A stretch of DNA of 64,000 nucleotides from Ancylomarina subtilis (GCF_004217115.1 NZ_SHKN01000001.1:1987781-2051780), one strand, 5' to 3'. Positions 29,454 through 41,104 are shown, counted from the first letter of the stretch. Notes: generated from the letters alone by a model not told the origin. Made by a program: numbers and translations.

Positions 29454-29849
29454 TTAGTAAACGAAACACAATACTTCACCACCAACATGCTTTTGGCGAG
29501 CTTCCTTGTCTGTCATTACTCCCTGAGAAGTAGAAAGGATAGCAATACCTAAGCCGTTAAGTACGCGAGGTAGTTCAGTAGCTCCACAATATTTTCTTAA
29601 ACCTGGCTTTGACACACGCTTAAGATCCTTAATTGCTGGAATCTTAGACTCTGGATGATATTTCAAAGCAATTTTAATCTTGCCTTGCAAACCATCATCC
29701 TCAAATTTGTAATTAAGGATATATCCTTTATCCTTAAGAATTTTTGTCATTTCTTTTTTCACGTTTGATGCAGGAATTTCAACCACTTTGTGGTTAGCCA
29801 TAATTGCATTTCTTAAACGTGTAAGAAAATCTGCTATTGGATCTGTCAT
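29454..29849 (-). CDS. rpsH: 30S ribosomal protein S8
   Basis: 131 residues, [28 protein letters not shown] through [22 protein letters not shown]. It is an early 16S binder and a translational repressor of the spc operon in E. coli. Standard place after rpsN. Confidence 0.97.
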   Translation of the reverse strand: MTDPIADFLTRLRNAIMANHKVVEIPASNVKKEMTKILKDKGYILNYKFEDDGLQGKIKIALKYHPESKIPAIKDLKRVSKPGLRKYCGATELPRVLNGLGIAILSTSQGVMTDKEARQKHVGGEVLCFVY

Positions 29850-29923
29850 TTTTATAAAAAATTAAATTGATCCCGATTGCTCGGGACAATATTTAACAAT
29901 TGTTCTTTTACAAACGTTGTTGG

Positions 29924-30193
29924 TTACCAACTTGCCTTTCTAACACCTGGGATCAAACCAGCTGAAGCCATTTCACGGAAAGTGATACGACTTAAACCGA
30001 ATTGTCTCATGTATCCCTTAGGACGACCAGTTAACTTACATCTGTTATGCAATCTAACAGGTGAAGAATTTTTAGGTAAACGACTAAGACCGATATAGTC
30101 ACCTTCCTCTTTTAATTTAGCTCTTTTGGCAGCGTATTTTTCTACTAATTTCTGACGCTTAACTTCACGAGCTTTCATTGATTCTTTAGCCAT
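29924..30193 (-). CDS. rpsN: 30S ribosomal protein S14, zinc-free form
   Basis: The start at 30193 ([20 protein letters not shown]) gives 89 residues; an upstream in-frame Met would extend into rplE. It is the long C-minus type, with no CxxC pairs, ending [11 protein letters not shown]. It belongs to the 30S head. Confidence 0.96.
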   Translation of the reverse strand: MAKESMKAREVKRQKLVEKYAAKRAKLKEEGDYIGLSRLPKNSSPVRLHNRCKLTGRPKGYMRQFGLSRITFREMASAGLIPGVRKASW

Positions 30194-30197
30194 CGTA

Positions 30198-30752
30198 TTA
30201 CTTTTTAATGTTTTTAAATGGTAATCCAAATTCTTTCAAAAGAGCATAGGCTTCTTCGTCGGTATTTGCTGAAGTAACAAAGGTAATATTCATACCCATA
30301 ATCTTATTCACTTCATCAAGAATGATTTCAGGGAAAATGATTTGCTCTTCAATACCTAAAGTATAGTTTCCACGTCCATCAAGTTTACTATTAATACCTT
30401 TGAAGTCACGGATACGTGGTAAAGCAACACGAATTAATTTCTCAAGAAATTCGTACATACGCTCACGACGTAAGGTTACAGTAGTACCAATTGGCATACC
30501 TTTACGTAACTTAAAGTTAGAAATATCTTTAGACGATAGAGTTGATACTGCTTTCTGTCCAGTGATAGAAGTTAATTCGTTCAATGAGAACTCAAGAACT
30601 TTCTTGTCAGCAATTGCTTGTCCAACACCTTGATTAAGTACTATCTTCGTTAATCTAGGAACTTGCATTACAGATTTGTAGTTGAATTCCTTCATTAAAG
30701 CTGGAACAACTTCCTCTGTATACTGTTTTCTAAGAGATGGTGTATAACTCAT
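30198..30752 (-). CDS. rplE: 50S ribosomal protein L5
   Basis: 184 residues, with [20 protein letters not shown] and [18 protein letters not shown]. It binds 5S rRNA and touches P-site tRNA. Its ATG shares one base with the rplX stop (translational coupling likely). Confidence 0.97.
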   Translation of the reverse strand: MSYTPSLRKQYTEEVVPALMKEFNYKSVMQVPRLTKIVLNQGVGQAIADKKVLEFSLNELTSITGQKAVSTLSSKDISNFKLRKGMPIGTTVTLRRERMYEFLEKLIRVALPRIRDFKGINSKLDGRGNYTLGIEEQIIFPEIILDEVNKIMGMNITFVTSANTDEEAYALLKEFGLPFKNIKK

Positions 30753-31075
30753 TACTTAATCTCCTCCCCTGACTTTTTAGCGTATCTAACTAATTTGTTA
30801 TTGTCATTCAATTTTCTACCAATACGGGAAGCTTTCCCGGTAGAAGGATCCTTCACATTCAAATTTGAAATGTGAATTGGAGCCTCTTGCTTAATAATAC
30901 CGCCTTGAGGGTTAGCTGCGTTAGGCTTAGTGTGTTTAGAAATCATGTTAACACCTTCAACGATCGCGCGTTGTTTGTCAACAAGAACTTCTAATACTTT
31001 ACCTTCCTGGCCTCTAGATTCCCCTGCGTTTACAATTACGGTATCACCCTTTTTAATATGTAACTTTTTTCGCAT
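30752..31075 (-). CDS. rplX: 50S ribosomal protein L24
   Basis: 107 residues beginning [30 protein letters not shown], a KOW motif, then [29 protein letters not shown]. An assembly initiator of the large subunit. Confidence 0.97.
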   Translation of the reverse strand: MRKKLHIKKGDTVIVNAGESRGQEGKVLEVLVDKQRAIVEGVNMISKHTKPNAANPQGGIIKQEAPIHISNLNVKDPSTGKASRIGRKLNDNNKLVRYAKKSGEEIK

Positions 31076-31093
31076 TGTTCTAAGTTTACAAGA

Positions 31094-31459
31094 TTATAAT
31101 ACTTCTGGTGCTAGAGAAACGATCTTCATGTTAGTTTCACGTAGTTCTCTTGCAACAGGTCCAAAAATACGGGTTCCTCTCATTTCTTCAGCTGTATTCA
31201 ACAACACACAAGCGTTATCGTCAAAGCGAATATAAGACCCATCATTTCTTCTAATCTCTTTTTTTACACGAACAACAACGGCTTTGGTTACTGTTCCTTT
31301 TTTCATGTCCGAACCTGGGATTGAGTTCTTAACGGTAACCACAATCTTATCGCCAATTGATGCATAGCGCTTTTTGGTTCCGCCTAACACACGGATACAA
31401 AGAACTTCTTTGGCTCCGCTGTTATCAGCTACTAATAGTCTACTTTCTGTTTGTATCAT
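31094..31459 (-). CDS. rplN: 50S ribosomal protein L14
   Basis: 121 residues, [27 protein letters not shown], with the L14 signature. It forms an intersubunit bridge. Two bp after rpsQ. Confidence 0.97.
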   Translation of the reverse strand: MIQTESRLLVADNSGAKEVLCIRVLGGTKKRYASIGDKIVVTVKNSIPGSDMKKGTVTKAVVVRVKKEIRRNDGSYIRFDDNACVLLNTAEEMRGTRIFGPVARELRETNMKIVSLAPEVL

Positions 31460-31461
31460 GA

Positions 31462-31716
31462 TTACTTAGCTCTTTCAATAAGTTCAACTAATCTCCAAGT
31501 CTTATTTTTACTTAAAGGTCGGGTTTCCATGATTTTTACGGTATCACCTTCATTACAGGTGTTCTCTTCGTCGTGAGCAGTATACTTTTTAGTTTTGTTC
31601 ACAAACTTACCGTAAATAGGGTGTTTTTCTTTAGTGTGAACAGCAACTGTGATGGTTTTATCCATTTTGTTGCTTACCACTACCCCGATACGTTCTTTTC
31701 TAAGGTTTCTTTCCAT
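31462..31716 (-). CDS. rpsQ: 30S ribosomal protein S17
   Basis: The ATG at 31716 ([21 protein letters not shown]) is preferred; the codon before it is GTG and would only add one residue. 84 residues with the S17 OB fold. Confidence 0.96.
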   Translation of the reverse strand: MERNLRKERIGVVVSNKMDKTITVAVHTKEKHPIYGKFVNKTKKYTAHDEENTCNEGDTVKIMETRPLSKNKTWRLVELIERAK

Positions 31717-31723
31717 CACTTTT

Positions 31724-31921
31724 TTACTTTTCAGTTAATTGCCTCTGACGTAACTCCGTCATTAATTTTGCAATATTACGTCTGGTTTCCTTAATTTGTA
31801 AAGGATTTTCCAAAGGTGAAATAGCGTGATTTAGGTTGAATCGAGTTAATGCTGTTCTTTCAGCGTCCAACTTTTCTACTATTTCCTGTGTTGTTAACTC
31901 TTTAATTTCTGAATTCTTCAT
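31724..31921 (-). CDS. rpmC: 50S ribosomal protein L29
   Basis: 65 residues, two helices ([60 protein letters not shown]). It borders the peptide exit tunnel. Confidence 0.96.
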   Translation of the reverse strand: MKNSEIKELTTQEIVEKLDAERTALTRFNLNHAISPLENPLQIKETRRNIAKLMTELRQRQLTEK

Positions 31922-31923
31922 GA

Positions 31924-32355
31924 TTAATCATTTGAATTTTCAACATAATCACGTCTTACGACAAACTTTGTAGTAACAGGTAATTTTTGAGCAGCAAGAC
32001 GTAAAGCCTCTTTAGCTACTTCAAAAGGTACACCTTCACACTCAAATAACATTCTTCCTGGTGAAACAGGAGCAACGAATCCTTCTGGTGAACCCTTACC
32101 TTTACCCATACGTACCTCTGCAGGCTTCTTAGTGATAGGTTTATCTGGGAAAATTCTGATCCACAGTTGACCTTGTCTTTGCATATATCGGGTTACTGCA
32201 ACACGAGCAGCTTCAATTTGGCGACCAGTAATCCACTTTGTCTCAAGTGATTTGATTCCAAAAGATCCAAATGCTAATTCAGTTCCGCGTTGAGCGTTAC
32301 CTTTCATTCTTCCCTTTTGTTGTCTCCTAAATTTAGTCCTTTTTGGTTGTAACAT
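31924..32355 (-). CDS. rplP: 50S ribosomal protein L16
   Basis: 143 residues, [38 protein letters not shown], ending in NSND. It helps place the A-site tRNA elbow. Two bp before rpmC. Confidence 0.97.
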   Translation of the reverse strand: MLQPKRTKFRRQQKGRMKGNAQRGTELAFGSFGIKSLETKWITGRQIEAARVAVTRYMQRQGQLWIRIFPDKPITKKPAEVRMGKGKGSPEGFVAPVSPGRMLFECEGVPFEVAKEALRLAAQKLPVTTKFVVRRDYVENSND

Positions 32356-32381
32356 CGTACTAATACATTAAAATTTAAAGA

Positions 32382-33095
32382 CTACTTCTTTTTTCTTCTA
32401 TTAAAACCTGATTTTCCACCTTTAGGAGCGCGAGCATCGCGTAATCCTGCGTTTGGAGTTAAATCTGGTTTTCCATAAATCTCACCTTTACAGATCCAAA
32501 CTTTGATACCTAATAAACCGTAAGTTGTTAAAGCTTCAGCTAAATGGTAATCAATATTGGCTCTTAAAGTGTGAAGAGGAGTACGTCCTTCTTTATACAT
32601 TTCAGAACGTGCCATCTCTGCTCCATTTAAACGGCCTGAGATTTGAATTTTAATTCCTTCAGCACCCATTCTCATTGTAGAAGCAATGGCCATCTTAGTT
32701 GCTCTTCTGTAGGCGATACGTCCTTCAATTTGACGAGCAATGTTATTAGCGACGATTACGGCATCCAACTCAGGACGCTTAATTTCAAAGATGTTAATTT
32801 GTACTTCTTTGTCAGTAATCTTCTTTAACTCCTCTTTTAGCTTATCTACTTCCTGTCCACCTTTACCGATAATAATACCCGGACGTGCAGTGTTGATAGT
32901 AATAGTGATAAGTTTTAGAGTTCTTTCAATTATGATTTTAGAAATACTTGCTTTTGCTAAACGAGCATTTAGATACTTACGAAGTTTTGTATCCTCAACA
33001 AGCTTCTCACCGTAGTTTTTTCCACCAAACCAGTTAGAATCCCATCCTCTGATGATTCCTAGTCGATTCCCTATTGGATTTACTTTTTGTCCCAT
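32382..33095 (-). CDS. rpsC: 30S ribosomal protein S3
   Basis: 237 residues. KH domain with [19 protein letters not shown] and a C-terminal domain ending [11 protein letters not shown]. It lies at the mRNA entry and helps unwind message. Confidence 0.97.
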   Translation of the reverse strand: MGQKVNPIGNRLGIIRGWDSNWFGGKNYGEKLVEDTKLRKYLNARLAKASISKIIIERTLKLITITINTARPGIIIGKGGQEVDKLKEELKKITDKEVQINIFEIKRPELDAVIVANNIARQIEGRIAYRRATKMAIASTMRMGAEGIKIQISGRLNGAEMARSEMYKEGRTPLHTLRANIDYHLAEALTTYGLLGIKVWICKGEIYGKPDLTPNAGLRDARAPKGGKSGFNRRKKK

Positions 33096-33100
33096 TCTAA

Positions 33101-33517
33101 CTATTCTTTTGTATCACTTTCGGCAGTTTTGCTACCAAGTAATATAGTTACATGATTTGATCTCTTTTTAATTCTATGTGCTCTCCCCTGAGGAGCAGGT
33201 CTTAAACGCTTAAGAATACGTGCTGAATCTACTGAAATTTCTTTCACGTAAAGTGCACTTTCCTCAAGTCTCTGCCCTTCATTTTTAGCTTGCCAGTTAG
33301 CAATAGCTGAAAGCAATAGTTTTTCTACGCGAGTTGATGCTTCTTTTGGACTGAAACGAAGTACATCTAAAGCTCGGTTCACCTCCATACCTCTTACCAT
33401 ATCGGCAACAAGGCGCATTTTGCGGGGCGAAGTAGGAACATTCCTTAAGCTCGCAAATGCTTTGCTTAAATTCTGCTCCTTTATTTGGTTTGCTTTTATT
33501 CTTTTTCTAGCTCCCAT
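33101..33517 (-). CDS. rplV: 50S ribosomal protein L22
   Basis: 138 residues with the tunnel-reaching hairpin ([25 protein letters not shown]). The tail TAESDTKE is slightly long. Macrolide-resistance sites in other species lie in this hairpin; nothing here departs clearly from the usual pattern. Confidence 0.97.
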   Translation of the reverse strand: MGARKRIKANQIKEQNLSKAFASLRNVPTSPRKMRLVADMVRGMEVNRALDVLRFSPKEASTRVEKLLLSAIANWQAKNEGQRLEESALYVKEISVDSARILKRLRPAPQGRAHRIKKRSNHVTILLGSKTAESDTKE

Positions 33518-33557
33518 TTCTATGAATTCAAAATGTTAATTAAAACCAACGTCACGC

Positions 33558-33827
33558 TTAACGTTTTTTCTTATCAGCGTGACCTCTAAAGGTACGAGTT
33601 GGTGCAAATTCCCCTAATTTGTGTCCTACCATATTTTCGGTAACATACACTGGGATGAATTTATTTCCGTTGTGAACGGCAATCGTGTGGCCTACGAAAT
33701 CTGGAGAGATCATAGAACGACGTGACCAGGTTTTAATCACAGATTTTTTACCTGACTCGTTTTGCTCTACTACTCTTTTATCCAATTTGAAATCGATAAA
33801 AGGGCCTTTTTTTAATGAACGACTCAT
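33558..33827 (-). CDS. rpsS: 30S ribosomal protein S19
   Basis: 89 residues, [19 protein letters not shown], then [17 protein letters not shown]-like core ([47 protein letters not shown]). Part of the 30S head. Confidence 0.97.
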   Translation of the reverse strand: MSRSLKKGPFIDFKLDKRVVEQNESGKKSVIKTWSRRSMISPDFVGHTIAVHNGNKFIPVYVTENMVGHKLGEFAPTRTFRGHADKKKR

Positions 33828-33846
33828 AACAACTTAGTTAATCAAA

Positions 33847-34671
33847 TTATTTTTTCCTTCTTTCAACGATATACTTATTAGAAGCATTCTTCTTAGCTCT
33901 GGTTTTGAAACCTTTTGCCAAGACACCTGTTCTAGAGCGTGGATGTCCACCTGAAGATTTACCTTCACCACCACCCATTGGGTGATCAACTGGATTCATC
34001 ACTACACCACGAACACGAGGTCTTCTACCTAACCAGCGAGTACGACCAGCTTTACCACTTCTTTCTAGAGCGTGATCGCTATTAGAAACAGTACCGATTG
34101 TAGCTTTACAGGTAACAAGAATCATTCTAACTTCTCCCGAAGGCAATTTGATCATTGCATATTTGCCATCTCGTGAAACGAGTTGAGCATATGCACCAGC
34201 ACTACGAGCCATCACAGCACCTTGAGAGGGTCTTAATTCAATATTATGAATTATTGTACCTAATGGGATATCTGATAATGGCATTGCATTTCCGATCTCT
34301 GGAGCAACGTTTCCACCAGAAACAAGAGTTTGTCCAACTTCCAATCCGTTAGGAGCAATAATGTAACGTTTCTCACCATCTGCATACACAAGCAAAGCAA
34401 TGCGCGCAGTACGGTTTGGATCGTACTCTATTGAAACAACTTTGGCAGGGATAGTATCCTTGTCTCTTTTGAAATCGATTACTCGATATCTTCTTTTGTG
34501 ACCACCACCTATATATCTCATTGTCATTTTACCGGTGTTATTTCTACCACCGGTTTTTTTCATTGGTCTTAACAATGATTTCTCAGGTTTGTCTGTAGTT
34601 ACCTGTTCAAAGGTATTTAAGATCTTATTTCTTTGACCAGGAGTTACAGGTTTTAATTTACGTACAGCCAT
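33847..34671 (-). CDS. rplB: 50S ribosomal protein L2
   Basis: 274 residues. The conserved [24 protein letters not shown] segment includes the His next to the peptidyl-transferase centre. Standard position between rplW and rpsS. Confidence 0.98.
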   Translation of the reverse strand: MAVRKLKPVTPGQRNKILNTFEQVTTDKPEKSLLRPMKKTGGRNNTGKMTMRYIGGGHKRRYRVIDFKRDKDTIPAKVVSIEYDPNRTARIALLVYADGEKRYIIAPNGLEVGQTLVSGGNVAPEIGNAMPLSDIPLGTIIHNIELRPSQGAVMARSAGAYAQLVSRDGKYAMIKLPSGEVRMILVTCKATIGTVSNSDHALERSGKAGRTRWLGRRPRVRGVVMNPVDHPMGGGEGKSSGGHPRSRTGVLAKGFKTRAKKNASNKYIVERRKK

Positions 34672-34678
34672 TTTCTAA

Positions 34679-34969
34679 TTAAATATTGCTATAAAAATCT
34701 ATGTTATCTCCTTCAACTAAAGTTATAATCGCTTTCTTAAAAGAAGCAGTTCTTCCTTCAATTGCACCAGCTTTAGTAAAACGGCTTTTTTTCTTACCCT
34801 GATAATTCATGGTATTCACTGCCGCAACTTTCACGTTGTACATTTTCTCAACTGCTTTTTTAATATCGATCTTTGTTGCTCTACGATCAACAACAAAACC
34901 TACGCGATTTAGCTTTTCGCTTAGGTCAGTCATTTTCTCAGTAACGAGGGGCTTTAATAAAATTTCCAT
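34679..34969 (-). CDS. rplW: 50S ribosomal protein L23
   Basis: 96 residues, MEILLKPLVTEKMTDLSEKLNRVGFVVDRRATKIDIKKAVEKMYNVKV. It is the docking site for trigger factor and SRP at the tunnel exit. Confidence 0.97.
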   Translation of the reverse strand: MEILLKPLVTEKMTDLSEKLNRVGFVVDRRATKIDIKKAVEKMYNVKVAAVNTMNYQGKKKSRFTKAGAIEGRTASFKKAIITLVEGDNIDFYSNI

Positions 34970-34979
34970 TTTTTTAAAC

Positions 34980-35612
34980 TTAGTTTAGTTTAAACATTTC
35001 ATCGAGCCCTTTAATCGAACTCTCAACGAATAACAAAGTTGAAGCTTTCATAATGTCATAAGTTGCTAAGTCAGAAACACGCACAACTTCAACATTCTTC
35101 AAATTACGAGACGACAAATATATGTTTTTATTCTCTTCGTTTAAAACCAAAAGTACTTTTTTATCAGCCACTTTCAGATTATTTTGAAGATCAACAAACA
35201 ATTTTGTCTTTACTGCTTCAAAATTGAAATCTTCTACAACCACTAAAGCATTGTTTTGCGCCTTAACTGCTAGTGCAGATTTACGTGCCAATTGCTTAAG
35301 TTTTTTGTTCAATTTAAAGCTGTAGTTTCTTGGACGTGGTCCGAAACAACGTCCTCCACCACGAAACAAAGGAGACTTAATACTACCCGCACGAGCTGTA
35401 CCAGTACCTTTTTGCTTTTTAATTTTAGCTGTACTACCAGAAATCTCAGCTCTCTCTTTCGATTTGTGAGTTCCCTGACGTTGGTTAGCCAAAAATTGTT
35501 TTACATCTAAGTAAATAGCGTGCTCATTTGGTTCGATGCCGAAAACTGAATCTTGCAACTCAATTTTTCTTCCTGTATCTTCTCCAGCTGTGTTTAAAAT
35601 AGTTAATTCCAT
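34980..35612 (-). CDS. rplD: 50S ribosomal protein L4
   Basis: 210 residues; the extended loop [40 protein letters not shown] reaches the tunnel. In E. coli L4 also represses the S10 operon. Its start shares a base with the rplC stop. Confidence 0.97.
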   Translation of the reverse strand: MELTILNTAGEDTGRKIELQDSVFGIEPNEHAIYLDVKQFLANQRQGTHKSKERAEISGSTAKIKKQKGTGTARAGSIKSPLFRGGGRCFGPRPRNYSFKLNKKLKQLARKSALAVKAQNNALVVVEDFNFEAVKTKLFVDLQNNLKVADKKVLLVLNEENKNIYLSSRNLKNVEVVRVSDLATYDIMKASTLLFVESSIKGLDEMFKLN

Positions 35613-36229
35613 TACTTTTCAATAATTACGTATGAACCTTTAGACCCTGGAAGAGATCCTTTAACTAATAATAAGTTGTTCTCAGGAATTACCTTAAGAA
35701 CCTGAAGGTTTTGAACCTTCACAGTGTCCCCACCAGTACGTCCGGCCATTCTCATGCCCTTAAATACTCTTGCTGGGTAAGATGCAGCACCAATAGAACC
35801 TGGCGCACGTAAACGGTTATGTTGACCGTGTGTCGCGCCACCTACTCCGCCAAAACCATGACGTTTTACAACACCTTGGAAACCTTTACCCTTTGATACC
35901 CCTGCAACATCCACAAATGGAGTTTCTGCAAAAATATCAACAGTAATAGCATCACCTAACTTATATTCATTCTCAAAATCTGAAAATTCAACAAGTTTTT
36001 TCTTTGGTGTAGTGTTTGCCTTTTTAAAGTGCCCATCTAGCGCCTTAGTTGTTCGCTTTTCTTTCTTTTCATCAAAAGCCAACTGAAGTGCTTCGTAACC
36101 GTCAGACTCAATAGTCTTAACTTGTGTTACAACACATGGACCTGCCTCAATGACAGTGCATGGAATACATTTTCCCTCGGCACTGTAAACGGAAGTCATT
36201 CCGATTTTTTTTCCAATTAATCCTGGCAT
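35612..36229 (-). CDS. rplC: 50S ribosomal protein L3
   Basis: 205 residues, [39 protein letters not shown]; the loop [46 protein letters not shown] approaches the peptidyl-transferase centre. Confidence 0.97.
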   Translation of the reverse strand: MPGLIGKKIGMTSVYSAEGKCIPCTVIEAGPCVVTQVKTIESDGYEALQLAFDEKKEKRTTKALDGHFKKANTTPKKKLVEFSDFENEYKLGDAITVDIFAETPFVDVAGVSKGKGFQGVVKRHGFGGVGGATHGQHNRLRAPGSIGAASYPARVFKGMRMAGRTGGDTVKVQNLQVLKVIPENNLLLVKGSLPGSKGSYVIIEK

Positions 36230-36270
36230 TTCTCTTTTTGTTTTAATATAAAACTAACAATTACTGTCTA

Positions 36271-36576
36271 TCAAACTTTGATCTCAACTTCAACTCCACT
36301 AGGCAACTCAAGTTTCATCAAAGCATCAATTGTACTTGCAGAAGAACTGTAAATATCAATTAAACGCTTAAATGAAGAAAGCTGAAATTGTTCTCTTGAT
36401 TTCTTGTTCACGAAAGTTGAACGAAGAACAGTAAATATTCTTTTGTGAGTAGGAAGTGGAACTGGTCCACTTACAACTGCACCTGTAGCCTTAACTGTTT
36501 TTACAATCTTATCAGCTGACTTGTCAACTAAATTGTGATCGTAAGATTTCAGTTTAATTCTAATTTTCTGGCTCAT
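36271..36576 (-). CDS. rpsJ: 30S ribosomal protein S10
   Basis: 101 residues, [29 protein letters not shown], the S10/NusE protein, also part of antitermination complexes. It directly follows fusA (25 bp); tuf is not between them. Confidence 0.97.
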   Translation of the reverse strand: MSQKIRIKLKSYDHNLVDKSADKIVKTVKATGAVVSGPVPLPTHKRIFTVLRSTFVNKKSREQFQLSSFKRLIDIYSSSASTIDALMKLELPSGVEVEIKV

Positions 36577-36601
36577 ATTATTAAATCTATTACGATATTA
36601 A

Positions 36602-38716
36602 TTACAATAATTCTACTTTACCCTTAGCGGCTTCTACAACCTCTTTAGCAATTCCTTTAGGCACATCTTCGAAATGTGAGAATTCCATAGAAGAGTTTGC
36701 ACGACCAGAAGAAAGAGTTCTCAATACAGTTACATAACCGAATTGTTCTGCCAAAGGTACTTTAGCGTTCACAACTCGCGCACCATGTTTAGACTCCATA
36801 CCTTCAATCTGACCACGACGCTTATTCAAGTCACCGATGATATCACCCATATATTCTTCTGGAGTAACAACTTCAACTTTCATAATAGGCTCAAGAAGGA
36901 TTGGTCCTGCCTTAGCACATGCTTCTTTGAAACCTTGCTTAGCAGCCAATTCAAATGATAATTGATCCGAGTCAACTGGGTGGAAAGATCCATCAAACAA
37001 TACAACTTTTAATGTATCAACAGTATAACCTGCTAACACACCATTAGCCATTGCATCCTGGAAACCTTTCTGTACAGATGGAACAAATTCCTTAGGAATG
37101 TTACCACCCTTGATTTGGTCAACAAACTGTAATCCTTCTCCTTCGAAATCTGCATCAACTGGAGATAAACGGAATTGGATATCAGCAAATTTACCACGTC
37201 CACCAGACTGCTTCTTGAATACCTGACGGTGCTCAACTTCGCGAGTAATAGCTTCCTTATATGCAACCTGAGGTGCACCTTGATTACACTCAACCTTGAA
37301 TTCACGCTTCAAACGGTCGATAATAATATCAAGATGAAGTTCACCCATACCAGAGATTACTGTCTGTCCTGAATCATCATCTGTTTTAACCTGGAAGGTT
37401 GGATCCTCTTCAGCTAGTTTAGCTAAAGCCATACCCATTTTATCCACATCTTTCTGAGTCAAAGGCTCAACAGCAATACCAATTACTGGATCTGGGAAAT
37501 CCATAGATTCTAATTCGATTGGTGTTTCTTTTTGACAAAGGGTATCACCAGTACGAATATCTTTAAAACCTACACAAGCACAAATATCACCAGCCTCAAC
37601 ACGGTCGATAGCATTTTGCTTGTTTGAATGCATTTGGTATAAACGAGAAATACGCTCTTTGTTACCTGTTCTTACGTTATAAACATATGAACCGGCATCA
37701 ATAGAACCTGAATATACACGAGTAAATGCCAAACGACCTACGAATGGGTCAGTAGCAATTTTAAATGCAAGAGCTGCTAAAGGCTCATCAACAGATGGTT
37801 GTCTTGACTCAACCTCATCTGTTCCTGGTATAGTACCTTCAATAGCATCAATATCTAATGGATGTGGCAAGTAAGCAATCATAGCATCCAATAGTCTTTG
37901 AACACCTTTATTCTTAAATGCAGAACCACATAACATTGGAACAATCTCCATGCTAATAGTAGCCTTACGGATAACCGCATACATCTCATCTTCAGTAATA
38001 GAATCTGGATCTTCGAAGAAACGCTCCATCAACTCTTCATCCTGCTCAGCTACTGCCTCTACAAGATTAGCTCTCCACTCGTTAGCCTCTTCTACTAGAT
38101 CAGCTGGAATTTCTTCCATTCTATAGTTTGTTCCATTCTCATCCTCGAACCAGATACAAGCTTGCATTGTAATCAAATCAACTACACCACAAAACTTTTC
38201 TTCTGTTCCGATTGGAATCTGAATAGGTACAGGATTAGCACCAAGCTTTTCCTTAACCTCACGTACAGCTTTGAAAAAGTCAGCACCAGAACGGTCCATC
38301 TTGTTCACAAAACCCATACGAGGAACTTTATATTTATTAGCTTGTCTCCAAACTGTCTCAGACTGAGCCTCAACACCACCTACAGCACAAAAACATGCTA
38401 CAGCACCATCAAGAACACGTAATGAACGCTCTACCTCTACGGTAAAGTCAACGTGACCCGGGGTATCAATAATGTTGATCTGGAATTTCTCATTATTGTA
38501 GTTCCAATAACAAGTTGTAGCCGCAGAAGTAATGGTAATACCACGCTCTTGCTCTTGCTCCATCCAGTCCATGGTAGCAGCTCCATCATGCACCTCACCA
38601 ATTTTGTGAGAAACACCAGTATAATACAAAATACGTTCTGTAGTTGTAGTTTTACCAGCATCGATGTGAGCCATGATACCAACATTTCTGGTATATTTTA
38701 AATCTCTTTTTGCCAT
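36602..38716 (-). CDS. fusA: Elongation factor G (canonical)
   Basis: 704 residues. G1 [15 protein letters not shown], switch [21 protein letters not shown] with the catalytic His, G4 [10 protein letters not shown]; then domains II-V with [17 protein letters not shown]. It translocates tRNA and mRNA with GTP hydrolysis. The comparison with the second EF-G gene at 52080 matters: only this copy has the full GTPase motif set. Confidence 0.97.
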   Translation of the reverse strand: MAKRDLKYTRNVGIMAHIDAGKTTTTERILYYTGVSHKIGEVHDGAATMDWMEQEQERGITITSAATTCYWNYNNEKFQINIIDTPGHVDFTVEVERSLRVLDGAVACFCAVGGVEAQSETVWRQANKYKVPRMGFVNKMDRSGADFFKAVREVKEKLGANPVPIQIPIGTEEKFCGVVDLITMQACIWFEDENGTNYRMEEIPADLVEEANEWRANLVEAVAEQDEELMERFFEDPDSITEDEMYAVIRKATISMEIVPMLCGSAFKNKGVQRLLDAMIAYLPHPLDIDAIEGTIPGTDEVESRQPSVDEPLAALAFKIATDPFVGRLAFTRVYSGSIDAGSYVYNVRTGNKERISRLYQMHSNKQNAIDRVEAGDICACVGFKDIRTGDTLCQKETPIELESMDFPDPVIGIAVEPLTQKDVDKMGMALAKLAEEDPTFQVKTDDDSGQTVISGMGELHLDIIIDRLKREFKVECNQGAPQVAYKEAITREVEHRQVFKKQSGGRGKFADIQFRLSPVDADFEGEGLQFVDQIKGGNIPKEFVPSVQKGFQDAMANGVLAGYTVDTLKVVLFDGSFHPVDSDQLSFELAAKQGFKEACAKAGPILLEPIMKVEVVTPEEYMGDIIGDLNKRRGQIEGMESKHGARVVNAKVPLAEQFGYVTVLRTLSSGRANSSMEFSHFEDVPKGIAKEVVEAAKGKVELL

Positions 38717-38736
38717 GATCTTATAACTTGCGATGA

Positions 38737-39213
38737 TTAAAATCTAAAATGCGCAAAAGCACGGTTAGCTTCAGCCATTCTATGCGTATCTTCCTTCTTC
38801 TTATAAGCTCCACCCTCTTCGTTGAATCCAGCAATAATTTCAGCTGCCAACTTATCGGCCATAGACTTACCTGATCTCTTACGAGCAAAAAGAATCATGT
38901 TCTTAATAGAGATAGCAACTTTTCTTTCTGGACGAATTTCCATAGGTACTTGGAAAGTAGCACCACCAACACGACGAGACTTAACCTCTACTGCAGGTGT
39001 AATATTCTCCAAAGATTTTTTCCAAACCTCAATTGGAGACTTTCCAGTTTTTTCAGTTTTTTCCTTAACGATTTCTAACGCCGCATAAAAAATCTTAAAT
39101 GATAGATTTTTCTTCCCGTCAACCATTAAGTCATTTACAAATCGTGTTACCAACACATCATTAAATTTTGGATCTGGTAACAAGATTCTCTTTTTTGGTC
39201 TTGATTTTCTCAT
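38737..39213 (-). CDS. rpsG: 30S ribosomal protein S7
   Basis: 158 residues, [35 protein letters not shown], an S7 protein that nucleates the 30S head. A 130-bp gap separates it from rpsL. Confidence 0.97.
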   Translation of the reverse strand: MRKSRPKKRILLPDPKFNDVLVTRFVNDLMVDGKKNLSFKIFYAALEIVKEKTEKTGKSPIEVWKKSLENITPAVEVKSRRVGGATFQVPMEIRPERKVAISIKNMILFARKRSGKSMADKLAAEIIAGFNEEGGAYKKKEDTHRMAEANRAFAHFRF

Positions 39214-39343
39214 TCTTTTCTTAGTTTACGAGTTATCCGTTGTAGCTGCCTTTTTCAGTCTTCAAAAATCTCACGATCATTTACTCAACTTAATAGAGAA
39301 CAACACATAAACATTAACCCACAGTTTTGAAAACTAGAATTAA

Positions 39344-39724
39344 TTACTTTTTAGCTTTTGGTCTCTTAGTACCATACTTAGAACGACGCTGCATACGACC
39401 TTCTACTCCTGAAGCATCTAGTGCACCACGAACAAGGTGATATCTTACCCCTGGAAGGTCTTTTACACGACCACCACGAATCAATACGATCGAGTGCTCT
39501 TGCAAATTATGTCCTTCTCCTGGAATGTAAGCATTCACTTCTTTTCCGTTTGTCAATCTAACACGAGCTACCTTACGCATAGCTGAGTTAGGCTTCTTAG
39601 GTGTAGTAGTGTAAACACGAACACAAACTCCTCTTCTCTGAGGACAAGAATCCAAGGCTGGAGCCTTACTTTTCTCTACAAGTTTGGTGCGTCCTTTTCT
39701 AACTAACTGTTGAATTGTAGGCAT
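39344..39724 (-). CDS. rpsL: 30S ribosomal protein S12
   Basis: 126 residues, [48 protein letters not shown]; the Lys in [10 protein letters not shown] and the one in [10 protein letters not shown] mark the streptomycin-sensitive wild-type form. First gene of the cluster. Confidence 0.97.
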   Translation of the reverse strand: MPTIQQLVRKGRTKLVEKSKAPALDSCPQRRGVCVRVYTTTPKKPNSAMRKVARVRLTNGKEVNAYIPGEGHNLQEHSIVLIRGGRVKDLPGVRYHLVRGALDASGVEGRMQRRSKYGTKRPKAKK

Positions 39725-40869
39725 ATTAACAATTACTTTGTGATTAAATATATTTTAACAAATTGGTTGCAAAGGTATTAATTATTTTCAAATAACAATA
39801 GGCGACCCTAGTTATTTTCACAAAAAACCCTTTAAATCAGCGTACAAAGTTAGCTAATTGTTTTTATAGATTTTTCATCTTTATCAACTGAAATGAAACT
39901 TAGGTCAATTCTTAACAAAACGCCCCTTTTTCCCAATTTTAACAAAATTTTAAAATAGAAACCCAACTTAGGGCTCTCCATAAATCTGTCAACCACTCGA
40001 TAAATTCAATCAACCCAATCATATATACAAATTTTAATTCCTAATACCCCATAATAAAAAACATTTACACCTCTTTAAAAATAACATTCAGCATATAAAA
40101 GTGAATACGATCCTTTGAAGAACACATTCTTAAATTAAGTGCCCACAAAATATCTCTCTCGTAATATCACCAGTGTCAACTCTCAGACAACATCAATTGC
40201 ATCAGATATTTCCGAAGTCAATATTTTTGAATCATTCAAAGAGTCAACATGCTCCTATATATCACGACCAGAAGCCCCTCATAAAAAACTGACATATCGA
40301 CTCAAGATAAAACACTAACAATCAACATTTTAATTTTCAACAAGAAAAAAAAATCAATAAACCCGGGTTACTTTTTAACAAAAAAGAGAATTAAGGGTTA
40401 AGCGAGTACGACGTGTTTCTTTTTAAGAAACAGAACGAATCAATACAGGAAACAACTACCCCATAAGTGTTTCCACAATTGAAAACAAAAGAAAACGCTC
40501 AGAATCGGCAACAAACTAAATTGTTTTTATTTGATAACACCTTATTAAAACAAGACAGCTTTCCATTTCTTCTGAGACAATCTAGCCATTAAGTAAATCA
40601 GCTGAATCATCAATCGTGATTGCATGTACTCGCGTACATCTATGTTATGCATTGATGTCAGAAACTTTCATACAATCACTTATAACTTAAAATTATTTAG
40701 TTACCTGATTCGGGCATAAAGAATCTACGCACAAAAATGATTCTCCCACAGAAAGTCTACAATAAAAAAATCCTAACCTGCCAGTCAAGCATCAATACAA
40801 TAAGGCATAAAAGAAACTAAAACACAACATGTTTTAATAATCAAACTCAACAATAAAATTTTAATTTAT
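39725..40869. other. 1.1-kb intergenic region between rpsL and the LAP cluster
   Basis: No ORF with coding character was found on either strand. The left end should hold the rpsL promoter. Small palindromic elements are visible: AACCCGGGTT at 40360-40369, an 8-bp-stem hairpin at 40414-40432, and ATGTAC/GTACAT within nested TGCAT/ATGCA arms at 40621-40651. No tRNA, repeat array or transposase remnant was recognised. It marks the border between the core block and the accessory cluster. Confidence 0.5.
39770..39799 (-). promoter_or_regulatory. Candidate promoter of the rpsL-rplQ supercluster
   Basis: On the minus strand TACCTTTG (39770-39777) fits TAnnTTTG; ATTG lies 18 bp upstream at the -33 place. 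The -7 box is about 46 bp from the rpsL start codon. Confidence 0.5.
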
Positions 40870-41076
40870 ATGGACTATGTTACCTATTCAGAGAAGCTTC
40901 AATACATCAAGAGTCTTGCAAAGAGAGGAGCCACAGGATCCTGTAAAGAATTAGCTGAAAAACTGAATGTTTCAGAAAGTACTGTTAAAAGAATGATTCG
41001 ATGTCTTAGAATACTAGGTGTTAATATTAAGTTTTGTAATTACAGACGATCGTATAAAATTATCTCTGAAGATTGA
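40870..41076 (+). CDS. Small HTH protein, putative LAP cluster regulator
   Basis: 68 residues. Residues about 6-50 (EKLQYIKSLAKRGATGSCKELAEKLNVSESTVKRMIRCLRILGVNI) form a DeoR/HTH_11-like helix-turn-helix with the recognition helix at SESTVKRMIRCL, followed by a wing-like YRRSYKII. There is no ligand domain, so it may need a partner or act alone as a dimer. It ends 117 bp before the precursor peptide start, in the same direction, and a perfect inverted repeat lies 9 bp after its stop, next to the precursor's promoter box. That suggests it controls the cluster, but this is inferred from position. Confidence 0.75.
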   Translation: MDYVTYSEKLQYIKSLAKRGATGSCKELAEKLNVSESTVKRMIRCLRILGVNIKFCNYRRSYKIISED

Positions 41077-41085
41077 TTTTGACGA

Positions 41086-41104
41086 AAGGTCATTTTTTGA
41101 CCTT
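41086..41104. promoter_or_regulatory. Inverted repeat, candidate operator of the LAP precursor
   Basis: AAGGTCA and its complement TGACCTT (7 bp each) are separated by TTTTT. The repeat ends 9 bp before a TATATTTG box, so it covers the expected -33 region. A regulator bound here could block or recruit RNA polymerase. It could also be a weak stem-loop at the end of the HTH gene. Confidence 0.45.

Noticed and set aside
40414-40432. 8-bp-stem hairpin as a terminator
   Set aside because: No gene ends near it and no T run follows; listed only as a small palindrome in the gap.
41086-41104. Inverted repeat as a terminator of the HTH gene
   Set aside because: The stem is only 7 bp and no T run follows; kept as a candidate operator, with the terminator idea noted as an alternative.
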